From the NCBI GenBank assembly GCA_902529365.1, contig CABZWK010000001.1, forward strand, positions 1 to 64,000: a DNA stretch of 64,000 bases, in the 5' to 3' direction. This stretch comes from an uncultured Balneola sp. (GTDB taxonomy: Bacteria; Bacteroidota; Rhodothermia; Balneolales; Balneolaceae). A program made the position numbers and the translations under genes. Below the pieces are notes generated by a model. That model did no database searches. It had not been told where the DNA came from and saw only the letters and a program-made list of their open reading frames with translations. Positions 51,825 through 61,607 of the stretch are shown piece after piece (the first letter of the stretch is position 1; every line of letters begins with the position of its first letter).

Positions 51825-52982
51825 TTACAGTAAACTTTCCGACCCAAAGGTTTTTTCATAGCCGAAAAAGTCCATTATACTGACCGCCACTTGGCTAAAT
51901 CCATCTCGAACCCCTAGGGCTCTAGCAGATGTACGTTTACTGTAAAGCAGTACCGGTACAAACTCCCTTGTATGATCGGTACTTTGGACACATGGGTCAT
52001 TCCCGTGATCTCCTGTTATAATCAAGAGATCTTCGCCAGTCAGCTCATCCATTATTGCGGGAAGGGTCAAATCAATTTCCATAAGTGCATTTGCATACCC
52101 CACTGGATCTAGCCTGTGACCATATAACTGATCAGTGTCTATGAGGTTAATAAATAGAAAGTCTTCTTTATTAGCTCTTAAACGTTTAATGATTTGCTCG
52201 ATGCCTTCGGTATTTCCTTTTGTCGGATAAAAAAAATCGAATCCTTCACCATTAAATAAATCTGCCACTTTACCTATGGATGCGGTCTTATGTCCTCTAT
52301 TTTTTAATTCAGTCACTAGATGATTTTTAGGTGGAGCTGCTGACCAGTCGTATCTTTTATACGAAATTCGTTCGAATATTGGGGCTTCACCTTTGAATGG
52401 CCTTGCAATCACCCTCCCTACCTCATGTTCACCGACTAATAAGTTATTCCTAGCCCAATCACACCATTCATACAGGGTTTCGATTGGAATTATATCTTCG
52501 TGGGTAGCAATCTGAAATACACTATCAGCAGAAGTGTACACGATAGGGAATCCTGTTTTTATGTGCTCAGTCCCAAAATCTGCAATGACCTTGGTCCCAG
52601 AATACGGGGTATTACACAATACGCCGGCTATACCAATTTCATCACAAAAAGACTCAATCAATTCCAATGGAAAGCCATTTGGATAGGTAGGAAAAGGGGT
52701 GTCGAGTACAATTCCTGCCAGTTCCCAGTGCCCTGTTGTGGAATCTTTGCCACTAGACTTTTCGCGTAGTTTGCCATAACTAGCAATGGGAGATGATGTT
52801 GGTGGTATACTAGCAAGAGTAGCGATATTACCTAGACCCATATTTTCAAAGTTGGGGAGTCTAAGCATGGTCTCTTCGCTAACATGCCCCATTGTGTGAG
52901 CCAATTGGTCGCCGTATTCAATGGCGTCTTCCTGAGCCCCAATGCCCCAACCATCCACAATCAATAAAATAACCCGTTTCAT
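51825..52982 (-). CDS. deoB: Phosphopentomutase (DeoB)
   Basis: 385 residues. Interconverts (deoxy)ribose 1-phosphate and 5-phosphate in nucleoside salvage; alkaline-phosphatase-superfamily enzyme with two Mn ions. Metal ligands: Asp10 (LIVDGWGIG), the DTDQLYGHRLDP block, GDHGNDP and the His of STDHTREFVP. The phosphorylated Thr is in GKDSTTGHWEL (Thr82/83). FNGEGFDFFYPTKGN is the family lid region. It follows the GAF protein with a 1-base TAATG overlap, so the two are translated together, an unusual partner for deoB. Confidence 0.95.
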   Translation of the reverse strand: MKRVILLIVDGWGIGAQEDAIEYGDQLAHTMGHVSEETMLRLPNFENMGLGNIATLASIPPTSSPIASYGKLREKSSGKDSTTGHWELAGIVLDTPFPTYPNGFPLELIESFCDEIGIAGVLCNTPYSGTKVIADFGTEHIKTGFPIVYTSADSVFQIATHEDIIPIETLYEWCDWARNNLLVGEHEVGRVIARPFKGEAPIFERISYKRYDWSAAPPKNHLVTELKNRGHKTASIGKVADLFNGEGFDFFYPTKGNTEGIEQIIKRLRANKEDFLFINLIDTDQLYGHRLDPVGYANALMEIDLTLPAIMDELTGEDLLIITGDHGNDPCVQSTDHTREFVPVLLYSKRTSARALGVRDGFSQVAVSIMDFFGYEKTFGSESLL

Positions 52983-54445
52983 TAATACACCTGGAGGTGT
53001 TCTTGCTCAGCTTTTACTACTTCTGCAAGCTGTTGTTTGGCTAAACTTAGCACTTCATAAGCGTTTGGGTATTCGGCATTTAATTTTACCGCACCAAATT
53101 TAAAGTAAACCGTTATGTTCATTCCTGAACTCAATTTTAACCCGTGAGCAACTTTGGATCGGATCTGCTCTACCCATTCTTTCAATGCTGATTCTTTGTT
53201 GCTTTGAAGTATGAAACTGTAGACATAATCGGACTGAAACCCGATATAACCTTTCTTCTGAAATCGGTAAGGGTTCAAAAAGCGTACAATATCTCGTTGC
53301 ATTCTTTGAAGTTCTTCCATTCTAAAACGAGTTCGAAATGAGGAAAGATCCTCCAATGTTACGAGCCCGATCCAGGTATGACGTTCTGGCTCGGTGCGTA
53401 AACGGTACAATTCATGCTCCACAGATTTTTCCCAAAGTTCTGTGACCACAGCTTGATATTTTTCAGTGAAAATATCTTCATCAATGGTGGATTTGCGCGT
53501 CTTGCTTTGTAATTGTAGCGCTGCAACTCGAGCCAAGTTGGCCAACTTATGCTTAGTAGATTCCTTGAAGCTAAGCGGGTCTTTGTCATAGGCAATAAAG
53601 GCTCCTTGACGACAATCATGGACTAATAATGGTAACACATAGCTTGCACCTTCGGTTCTAGATTCATACGCGGATACCAACTTAGGATTTGAGTTAAAGT
53701 GCATATTAAACACAGGAATTCCTCTCTCCAAAGCATCCCGCACACTGCTTTTATCATCCACCCCAAGCCCCAAATAAGGTGCATCATTTGCAAATTTGGC
53801 ATTTAGTGCAAGAGTCCAGTGGTCCATGGCGGCACATAGAAAACTTACCCCACCATTTGGTAACAAGATTTGCATTTCATCCAAACAAGTAGTGATCACT
53901 GCCACTTTGTTCAAGCGTGAATGGACATTGGCTAGGGATTCCTCGTATTCCTCCCATTCCTTTTGCTGCTCGTGCAAATCTACGACTTCAAGGTAGGTAT
54001 CCAGCACATTTACCATCGCATTATTGTAGGAATAGATAGTATCGAGCAAGGACTCTTCGTCCAAGTCTTGATCAGATTCAAGCACCGTAAGCCCAACCGT
54101 CTCCCCTTTGTTAATGAAAGGGATTATCAGCATACTTTTTGCGTGTATCACACTGAAATAATGCCCCAATTTTGCTTTTGATATATCCTCTCCAATGCGC
54201 AGCTTAATTAGCTCATCAAGTTCCTTATAGTTAACGAGGAAATGATGTTGAAAGTTCACTCGATCTTTGAACATAACATTTCTTAGGCGAGTACTGTGTG
54301 TTTCCCAAACAAACTGCTGTCTAGATTGGTTAACCCAGCACATGTAGGCTAACTGAGAACCGGTTGAAGTGCGTAATAAATGCACTAAATCAGCAATAAT
54401 TTGCTTGAATTCACGTAATGCTTTTTCTTGACGATCTAAACTCAT
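52982..54445 (-). CDS. GAF-GAF protein with C-terminal degenerate GGDEF-like domain
   Basis: 487 residues, no membrane segment. Two GAF-like domains are suggested: about 15-150 (AKSMLIIPFINKGETVGLTV) and about 180-325 (GASYVLPLLVHDCRQGAFIAY). The last 140 residues have the length and strand order of a GGDEF domain: WIGLVTLEDLSSFRTRFRME, then RFQKKGYIGFQSDYVYSFIL where GGDEF should be, and MNITVYFKFGAVKLNAEYPN, then VLSLAKQQLAE. The signature is GFQSDY, so it is not an active diguanylate cyclase. It is probably a cytosolic ligand sensor. Translationally coupled to deoB. The domain assignment is by eye; the coupling is direct. Confidence 0.72.
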   Translation of the reverse strand: MSLDRQEKALREFKQIIADLVHLLRTSTGSQLAYMCWVNQSRQQFVWETHSTRLRNVMFKDRVNFQHHFLVNYKELDELIKLRIGEDISKAKLGHYFSVIHAKSMLIIPFINKGETVGLTVLESDQDLDEESLLDTIYSYNNAMVNVLDTYLEVVDLHEQQKEWEEYEESLANVHSRLNKVAVITTCLDEMQILLPNGGVSFLCAAMDHWTLALNAKFANDAPYLGLGVDDKSSVRDALERGIPVFNMHFNSNPKLVSAYESRTEGASYVLPLLVHDCRQGAFIAYDKDPLSFKESTKHKLANLARVAALQLQSKTRKSTIDEDIFTEKYQAVVTELWEKSVEHELYRLRTEPERHTWIGLVTLEDLSSFRTRFRMEELQRMQRDIVRFLNPYRFQKKGYIGFQSDYVYSFILQSNKESALKEWVEQIRSKVAHGLKLSSGMNITVYFKFGAVKLNAEYPNAYEVLSLAKQQLAEVVKAEQEHLQVY

Positions 54446-54504
54446 AAAAGGGACATTTTGTTAAAGATAGTGTGTAAAACACTCACATTCACCTCTTTAT
54501 TTTA

Positions 54505-56307
54505 CTATTGATTTTTCACCTGTGCATATAACTCTTCCGCTCGGAGTATCATGCGTTCAAAAGAAGCCAATCCTTTTTGCCAGAATTGAGGGTCTTGTAT
54601 ATCCAGCCCCATACGAGCAATTAGTTCATGCGGCCACTCAGACCCCCCTGCTTCTAACATGGATAAATAATGATCCGCAAAACCTACCGGCTTACGATGA
54701 TATTCTTCATATAATGCCAGCACCAGTAACTCACCAAAAGCGTAGGCATATACATAACCTGGTGTGTGCAAGAAGTGTGGAATATAACACCACCAGTGAC
54801 GGTATTCCGGAGTCAATTCAACCGATGTTCCATATAGTTTCTCTTGCTCGGTATTCCAAAGTTCAGAAAAACGCTCTGTTGTGAGTTCTCCCTCTTCTCG
54901 CCGCGCAGTATGCATGGCTTTTTCAAACCGATTCATGGAAATTTGCCGGAAAACGGTCGCGATGGTGTCATCAATTTTACCCATTAACAAGGCTAGTTCC
55001 TCCATTGGATCGTCCAGCTGCTTTAATAGGCGTTGGAATACCAACATTTCACCAAATACCGAGGCCGTTTCAGCGGTCGTTAGGGGAGTACTGGCTTGAA
55101 GGGCTCCTTGTTTCCTAGATAGGTATTGGTGTACACCATGACCCAATTCGTGGGCTAAGGTTTGTACATCACGCAGCCTGCCATCATAGTTCATAAACAC
55201 ATATGGATGGACAGATGGAACGGTTCCTGCCGAATAGGCGCCCCCTCTTTTGCCTGGTTTTATAGCGGCATCAATCCATTTTTCGTCAAAGAAACGAAAA
55301 GCGATATCCGATATCTTAGGGCTAAATTCACCATAAGCATCCAAAACCATTGAACGTGCTTGCTCCCATAAAACCGTAGTCTCTGTCTTTTTTAAAGGAG
55401 CATATCGGTCATAATCTTTAAAATCATTTATCCCTAATAGCTTCGATTTAAGATTATAATACCGCTGTGCCCATTGGTAATGACCCATCACCGCCTGAAC
55501 AAGGGCATCCACTGTTTCTTTGTTGATCTCATTAGATAAATTACGCGCATGAATCCATGATGGGTAGCCACGTAATTCATCGTTGGTTGCTTTATCGGCT
55601 AACAATGTGTTGAATATGAAGGTCAAACTTCGTGAAAGTTTTTTAAAACCGTTCGATAATGAGGTATGAGCCTCTCTACGAACCTCTCTATTGGGGTCAT
55701 GCAAAAGGCTCAAGACTTCTTGCTCTGATTTTTCTTCCCCATCATAATAAAAGGTTGCTGAGCCCAAAGTCTCGTCAAAATAGCGCACCCATGCACTCTG
55801 CCCTGTTACGCTTTTAGCTGAAAGTATTTGTTCTTGTTCTTCACTAAGTGAATAGGGCTTATATGCACGCGATGACTCTAAATAGTGCGTAAACTGCTCT
55901 AAAACTGGGTCATTGATCAGCTGTTGGGCGTGTTCCTCATCGAGGGCTAACCATTCTACCCGGAAAAACACCATATATTGACTTAGTTTGGAACCTAACT
56001 CGTTGGTGGACTGAACTGTATTTCCATAGGCAGCATCTTGAGTATTAGTACTCCACAGCAAATAGGCAAAGGATCCGATTTTACCAGCCATATCTTGGAT
56101 AGCATCGTATTCTTTGAGTAAAGCTAGTAATTCTTTGGCATCCAAATCCACAATTCGGCTTCGGTATTGTGCTGCAAAAGATTGAGCTCTTTCTAGTACT
56201 TTTACTTGGTCATTAGCGAATGCTGGATCATCAATTCCCGCATATAAATCACCCAGATTCCAATGTATTTCTTCAGCTCCTGTAGTCTTTTTCTCGGTTG
56301 ATTTCAT
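54505..56307 (-). CDS. pepF: M3-family oligoendopeptidase F (PepF)
   Basis: 600 residues from the ATG at 56307 (MKSTEKKTTGAEEIHWNLGD); the frame extends to 56343, adding MPLNLTNQPLIY, which looks untranslated. Zinc site HELGHGVHQYL (His386, Glu387, His390) with the third ligand Glu413 in TAETASVFGE, and the substrate-binding HTPGYVYAYAFGELLVLALY block near the C-terminus. Cytosolic metallopeptidase of 7-17 residue peptides. A PepF of the standard 600-residue length. Single transcription unit between the GAF gene and the Kgd gene. Confidence 0.94.
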   Translation of the reverse strand: MKSTEKKTTGAEEIHWNLGDLYAGIDDPAFANDQVKVLERAQSFAAQYRSRIVDLDAKELLALLKEYDAIQDMAGKIGSFAYLLWSTNTQDAAYGNTVQSTNELGSKLSQYMVFFRVEWLALDEEHAQQLINDPVLEQFTHYLESSRAYKPYSLSEEQEQILSAKSVTGQSAWVRYFDETLGSATFYYDGEEKSEQEVLSLLHDPNREVRREAHTSLSNGFKKLSRSLTFIFNTLLADKATNDELRGYPSWIHARNLSNEINKETVDALVQAVMGHYQWAQRYYNLKSKLLGINDFKDYDRYAPLKKTETTVLWEQARSMVLDAYGEFSPKISDIAFRFFDEKWIDAAIKPGKRGGAYSAGTVPSVHPYVFMNYDGRLRDVQTLAHELGHGVHQYLSRKQGALQASTPLTTAETASVFGEMLVFQRLLKQLDDPMEELALLMGKIDDTIATVFRQISMNRFEKAMHTARREEGELTTERFSELWNTEQEKLYGTSVELTPEYRHWWCYIPHFLHTPGYVYAYAFGELLVLALYEEYHRKPVGFADHYLSMLEAGGSEWPHELIARMGLDIQDPQFWQKGLASFERMILRAEELYAQVKNQ

Positions 56308-56546
56308 GTATATTAATGGCTGATTTGTTAGATTTAAAGGCATGATAACCGCATGGGTTGATCAATTTGAATAGCATGGAATATACATTTTGATTAAACC
56401 AGTTTAAAGTGTGAATAAGGCGCACTTTAAACGAATGTTTGAGTGCTTTTTTACTTTCATCTGCTTAATTTAAGTCAATAGCAAAAGGTTCTTATCGGCT
56501 TGAATTATGTCTTTACAATTGTTTAACCCACTTAGTTAATCTCATC

Positions 56547-59500
56547 TTGAAATCATTAGAAGCCGCATTCGGCCCAAATTCAGCACTAGTAGAAGAGTTA
56601 TACGAGCAGTATCAAAAATCTCCTAATTCAGTGCCCACGCACTGGAAACGTTATTTTGATGAATTAAATGGCGTAGAAAGTACCGGCGCTAGTATACCAA
56701 GTAGTAGGGAAACCCATCAGGATTCGGTGGCAAACAATACTCCCCCTTCCACAGCCACTAAACCTTTAGCCTCTGAAGCAGCTTCAAAAGCTAAAAATCC
56801 AGCACCTGCAGGTGAGCTCCAAAAAATCAAAGGCGTTGCTACAAAAATTGTAGAAAATATGGACGCCAGTTTAGAAGTACCCACTGCTACTTCCTTGAGA
56901 GTTCTTCCTGTGAAGATGATGATAGAAGACCGGACCATCATCAATCGACACTTGATAAAAAGGAATGAGCCGAAAGCTTCGTTTACCCATTTCATATGTT
57001 GGGCAGTTATTCAAGCAATCAAAAAATTTCCAACCATCAATCATACCTATCATAGAGATGGTAAGGTAAACTATCGAATAGTTCCTGCACAAATTAATCT
57101 AGGGATTGCAGTAGATTTGCCGAATAAAGATGGAAGTCGAAATTTGGTTGTACCGAACATCAAAGACGTTGATAAAATGAACTTTAAAGAGTTCTTGTAC
57201 GCGTTTGCTGAACTGGTGAACAAAGCACGCAATGGTAATCTTGAAATAGAGGATTACCAAGGAACTACTATTTCGGTCACCAATCCTGGCACGCTTGGAA
57301 CCGTATCATCTGTTCCTAGACTCATGCCTGGGCAAGGTGCGATCATTGCAACTGGGGCGATAGACTACCCAGCCGAGTTTCAGAATATGTCCAAGGATGT
57401 ACTTAACCAACTAGGTATCTCTAAGGTTATGTCCATAACCTGTACCTATGATCATCGCATTATACAAGGTGCTGAATCAGGGGCTTTTTTGAACGAAGTA
57501 AATCATTTACTGAGTGGACAAGCCGATTTTTACGATTCTATTTTTTCTGATCTAGAAATACCTTATGAGCCTATTCCATACGGTGAAGATTTTTATTCGG
57601 GACCATTCAATGGTGGTGGCAACACATTAGAAGAGGATCGCCGGACCATAGGTGTTTGGAGACTTATTAATATGTATCGCATGCGTGGCCATGTACTGGC
57701 TAACTTAGATCCATTAGAAAAAGAACCAGGATACAATCCTGAGCTTGATCTGGCCTATTATGGTTTATCAGTTTGGGATTTGGATAGAGAATTTTATTGT
57801 GGTGGGCTAGGTGGTAAACGTCAAGCCACTTTGCGCGTCATCATCAAACTTCTTCGAGATACCTATTGTGAGCAGATTGGTGCTGATTACATGCATTTGC
57901 TCGATTTAGAAGAGCGAAAATGGTTACGTGAACGCATGGAGTCTTCGCTTAATGAAGCTGTACTCAAAAAGGACGATAAAAAACAGATTCTATCAAAGCT
58001 CAATCAAGCGATGGCTTTTGAAGAGTTTTTGCATAAAAAATACATTGGCCATAAACGCTTTTCTTTGGAGGGAAATGACACATTAATTCCCATGATGCAT
58101 TTCCTATTGGAGAAAGCTGGAGATTATGATGTAGAAAAAGTCTTTATGGGTATGGCACACCGAGGTAGATTAAATATGCTTGTAAATATCATGAACAAGC
58201 CATATCACCGCGTTTTTGCTGAATTTGAAGGTAATGTAGATCCAGATACCATTCAAGGTTCTGGCGATGTTAAGTACCACCTGGGTGCCAAAGGTACCCA
58301 TGTGACTGCGTCTGAAAAGCAAATCGAGATCGAGCTAATGCCTAATCCATCCCATTTAGAGGCAGTAAATCCAGTTGTCGAAGGAGCTTCTCGCGCAGTG
58401 CAAGATCATTATAAAGCCAGTAATGCTCAACAGAAAATTATCCCAGTTCTCATGCACGGTGACGCGGCATTTTCAGGACAAGGAGTAGTTGCTGAAACTC
58501 TAAATATGTCACTTTTAGAAGGGTATAAAACCGGCGGGACGATACATATTGTCATAAACAATCAAATTGGTTTCACTACGTTACCAAGTGATGGTAGAAG
58601 TACAGAATATGCAACTGATTTAGCAAAATCGGTTCTCGCTCCCATCTTTCATGTAAATGGTGACCATCCTGAAGCGGCGGTTCATGCAATACAGATGGCA
58701 CTTGAGTATCGCCAAAAATTTGGCAAGGATGTTATAATCGATTTAATTGGTTACCGAAAACATGGCCACAATGAAGGAGATGAGCCTGCCTTCACCCAGC
58801 CTGGCATGTATAAGGAGATCAAAGACCATAAAACAGTGAGAGATTTATATACCGAGTGGTTAGTCAAGCACCAAGAACTTACCGCCGAGGAAACCCAACA
58901 AATTTTTGATGAGTTCGATGAGTTATTAATAGCTGCTTTTGATGATGCGAAAAAAATTCCACATTTGGAGATCACCGATGAACTCATTGACAGAAGAGAA
59001 AGTGTTCAAAAGAATCGGAATATATTCCCAGATACTACCTTCTCAAGAGAAAAACTGGAAGAAATTGCTGTTAAAATAAATACCGTACCAAAAGATTTTG
59101 ATGCTAATCCAAAACTCTTGCGTCAGCTTGCTAAACGAGCAGAAATTGTCCAAAAGAACGAGCAGAAATTAGACTGGGGTTTCTCTGAGGCTCTAGCATT
59201 TGGTTCTTTGTTAACAGCTGGAAAAACTGTTCGTATTACCGGACAGGATGTGGAACGAGGCACGTTTTCCCACCGTCACGCTGTACTGCACGGGACGGCT
59301 ACCGACCAAACTTTCACCCCACTTAACAATCTAACCGAGGGGCAAGGTTTGTTCCACATCCACAATTCTCTGTTGAGTGAATATGCTGCCCTAGGATTTG
59401 AATTTGGCTACTCAGCGGTTAAAAAAGACGCCTTAGTTATTTGGGAAGCACAATTTGGTGACTTTGTTAATGGTGCTCAAATCATAATTGATCAATTTAT

Positions 59501-60203
59501 CACTTCCAGTGAGGTGAAATGGGGACAAACTTCATCTCTTTTAATGAATTTACCTCATGGATATGAAGGTCAAGGTCCTGAGCATTCCTCAGCCAGGTTG
59601 GAACGGTTTTTACAATTGTGTGCGGAGGATAACATACAAGTCTTTAATCTTACTACTCCTGCACAGTATTATCATATGCTTCGAAAGCAATGCTTACAGG
59701 AGAATAAAAAGCCAGGGATACTCATGAGTCCTAAAAGCCTTTTACGGCATCCAAGAGCAGTCTCTAATGTCGATGAATTAGCTAACGGTTATTTTCGTCC
59801 GTTCTTGGAAGACAATCGTTTAAAAGACCCCTTGTCCGTTGAGCGGATGGTTATCTGTTCAGGTAAAGTATATTACGATTTACTTCAAAAAGCTGAGGAG
59901 TTATCTCTTTATAACGTTGCATTAGTTAGAGTTGAGCAACTTTATCCTTTCCCAGATCATGATATTCAACAGTATCTAAGAAGCTTTAAATCAGCAAAAG
60001 ATATTGTGTGGTGCCAAGAAGAACCTAAAAATATGGGCGCGTGGTTCTTTGTCTCGGATCGCATTCAACAAATTTTAGCCAAAGGTCAAAAACTTAGGTA
60101 TGCAGGACGACAAGCATCTGCATCTCCGGCTGCTGGACAGAAAAAAATCCATGATGCCGAGCAACTACAACTTGTGATGCAGGCCTTAGAGTCGATTGAA
60201 TAA
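56547..60203 (+). CDS. kgd: Fused 2-oxoglutarate dehydrogenase E2 catalytic-E1 protein (Kgd/SucA type)
   Basis: 1218 residues, TTG start. Residues 1-42 are the SucA N-terminal helix (AAFGPNSALVEELYEQY); a Ser/Pro/Ala linker follows; about 95-325 is an acyltransferase catalytic domain (THFICWAVIQAIKKFPTIN, DHRIIQGAESG with His303); from about 360 the thiamine-diphosphate E1 begins (GVWRLINMYRMRGH, GMAHRGRLNMLVNI, GDAAFSGQGVVAETLNMSLL, INNQIGFTT, HGHNEGDEPAFTQPGMYK). The same order as mycobacterial Kgd. It lacks a lipoyl domain, so it must use a lipoylated E2 from elsewhere for dehydrogenase activity, or release succinate semialdehyde by decarboxylation. It is convergent, 12 bp apart, with a succinate semialdehyde dehydrogenase gene. 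Confidence 0.95.
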   Translation: MKSLEAAFGPNSALVEELYEQYQKSPNSVPTHWKRYFDELNGVESTGASIPSSRETHQDSVANNTPPSTATKPLASEAASKAKNPAPAGELQKIKGVATKIVENMDASLEVPTATSLRVLPVKMMIEDRTIINRHLIKRNEPKASFTHFICWAVIQAIKKFPTINHTYHRDGKVNYRIVPAQINLGIAVDLPNKDGSRNLVVPNIKDVDKMNFKEFLYAFAELVNKARNGNLEIEDYQGTTISVTNPGTLGTVSSVPRLMPGQGAIIATGAIDYPAEFQNMSKDVLNQLGISKVMSITCTYDHRIIQGAESGAFLNEVNHLLSGQADFYDSIFSDLEIPYEPIPYGEDFYSGPFNGGGNTLEEDRRTIGVWRLINMYRMRGHVLANLDPLEKEPGYNPELDLAYYGLSVWDLDREFYCGGLGGKRQATLRVIIKLLRDTYCEQIGADYMHLLDLEERKWLRERMESSLNEAVLKKDDKKQILSKLNQAMAFEEFLHKKYIGHKRFSLEGNDTLIPMMHFLLEKAGDYDVEKVFMGMAHRGRLNMLVNIMNKPYHRVFAEFEGNVDPDTIQGSGDVKYHLGAKGTHVTASEKQIEIELMPNPSHLEAVNPVVEGASRAVQDHYKASNAQQKIIPVLMHGDAAFSGQGVVAETLNMSLLEGYKTGGTIHIVINNQIGFTTLPSDGRSTEYATDLAKSVLAPIFHVNGDHPEAAVHAIQMALEYRQKFGKDVIIDLIGYRKHGHNEGDEPAFTQPGMYKEIKDHKTVRDLYTEWLVKHQELTAEETQQIFDEFDELLIAAFDDAKKIPHLEITDELIDRRESVQKNRNIFPDTTFSREKLEEIAVKINTVPKDFDANPKLLRQLAKRAEIVQKNEQKLDWGFSEALAFGSLLTAGKTVRITGQDVERGTFSHRHAVLHGTATDQTFTPLNNLTEGQGLFHIHNSLLSEYAALGFEFGYSAVKKDALVIWEAQFGDFVNGAQIIIDQFITSSEVKWGQTSSLLMNLPHGYEGQGPEHSSARLERFLQLCAEDNIQVFNLTTPAQYYHMLRKQCLQENKKPGILMSPKSLLRHPRAVSNVDELANGYFRPFLEDNRLKDPLSVERMVICSGKVYYDLLQKAEELSLYNVALVRVEQLYPFPDHDIQQYLRSFKSAKDIVWCQEEPKNMGAWFFVSDRIQQILAKGQKLRYAGRQASASPAAGQKKIHDAEQLQLVMQALESIE

Positions 60204-60215
60204 TCTCAGTAGTTA

Positions 60216-61607
60216 TTAAGGCTGTACGACCGTCTGAGTTCGGGTAAATGCTCGGATTCCTTGTATACCAAGCTCTTTACCCCAACCTGAATCGAAATAC
60301 CCCCCAAATGAAAGACGAGGGTCCGATTTTACCATATCATTAATAGCTATATTTCCTGTCCGCAGTACCTTAGGGTAATGAGTTATTCGAGAAACAGATT
60401 CAGTAAATAACGCAGCCCCTAATCCGTAGGTGGTAGTATTTGCTAAAGCTATAGCCTCTTTATCATCTTTGGCTTTAATAACTGCCGCAACAGGACCAAA
60501 TAATTCTTGATCAAATGCGGGCATGCCAGGGTTCACATTAGATAAAACGGTTACAGGGTAATACGCCCCCTTCATATCAGGTATTTGGCCACCTAGTTCA
60601 CAAAATGCACCTAAACTAATAGAATCATTGACCTGTTTAGCAAGTTGATCCCTAAGATCTAATCGTGCCATCGGCCCTATGTTTAAGCCATCAGATGGGT
60701 GAGTCGGTGGATGTGCAAAGGTGTATTGTTTAGCTACGTGTAAAAATTGTTCCATAAAATCATCGAAAATAGCCTCCAAAACAATAATACGTTTCGCTGC
60801 GATACAAGACTGACCGGTATTTAACCATCTGGATTGTGCACACTTTTCGACGGCATTTTTTACCACTGCGTCTTCAAATATCAGATACGGATCACTTCCA
60901 CCCAATTCCAACACACTCGGCTTGAGATATTCAGCTGCTTGTTTAGCCACTACCCGACCTGTCTCCGTACTCCCGGTGAATGTGATCATATTCACCGCAG
61001 GATGAGCTATTAAGGCTTTAACTCTACTGTTATCTACTTTAATATGTACCAATAATCCTTCCGGAAATCCTGCCTCCAAAAATATCTGTTCAATCATCTC
61101 TGCACATCCTTGGGTACTCGGAGCATGTTTTAACACAACACCATTACCCGCCATTATTGCCGGTATGGCACATCGAAAGACCTGCCAAAAAGGAAAATTC
61201 CAAGGCATTATGGCCAAAACATTTCCGATAGGTTCAAATTGAACGTATGACCTCTTATATTCAGTAGGAATTATTTCGCTACCCAAATAGGTTTCTGCTG
61301 AATCTACCAAGCAACGGCAAAGCCATGCACACTTAGAGAGTTCTCTTACACCTTGAACCCAAGGTTTCCCCATCTCTAGCGCCATGGTGTTAGCGGCCTG
61401 ATGTTTTATTTTCTCCAACTCTATACCCAGCCTGAGCATACAGACTTTTCGTTGAGTAAATTTTGTAGCGCTCCAGGCCTTTTGGGCTAAAACTAGTTTG
61501 GCCATTTTTTTTTCTATATCCTGGTCACTATGCTGTTGATATACCTTTAGACATTCGAGCGTAGCCGGATTTAAACTATTTAGAGGAGGTAGGTGGGTGT
61601 TAGACAT
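60216..61607 (-). CDS. Aldehyde dehydrogenase, succinate semialdehyde dehydrogenase-like
   Basis: 463 residues. NAD(P)-dependent aldehyde dehydrogenase fold: PWNFPF with Asn137, TGSTETGR (cofactor pocket), catalytic Glu234 (LELGGSDP) and Cys268 (NTGQSCIAAKR). The sequence SLNPATLE at the start and TGNIAINDMVKSDPRLSFGG near the end are typical of the GabD/Sad subgroup that oxidises succinate semialdehyde to succinate. It overlaps the aminotransferase upstream by 8 bp and faces the fused 2-oxoglutarate enzyme, which fits that substrate. Cys and Glu are intact; the cofactor preference is not clear. Confidence 0.9.
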   Translation of the reverse strand: MSNTHLPPLNSLNPATLECLKVYQQHSDQDIEKKMAKLVLAQKAWSATKFTQRKVCMLRLGIELEKIKHQAANTMALEMGKPWVQGVRELSKCAWLCRCLVDSAETYLGSEIIPTEYKRSYVQFEPIGNVLAIMPWNFPFWQVFRCAIPAIMAGNGVVLKHAPSTQGCAEMIEQIFLEAGFPEGLLVHIKVDNSRVKALIAHPAVNMITFTGSTETGRVVAKQAAEYLKPSVLELGGSDPYLIFEDAVVKNAVEKCAQSRWLNTGQSCIAAKRIIVLEAIFDDFMEQFLHVAKQYTFAHPPTHPSDGLNIGPMARLDLRDQLAKQVNDSISLGAFCELGGQIPDMKGAYYPVTVLSNVNPGMPAFDQELFGPVAAVIKAKDDKEAIALANTTTYGLGAALFTESVSRITHYPKVLRTGNIAINDMVKSDPRLSFGGYFDSGWGKELGIQGIRAFTRTQTVVQP

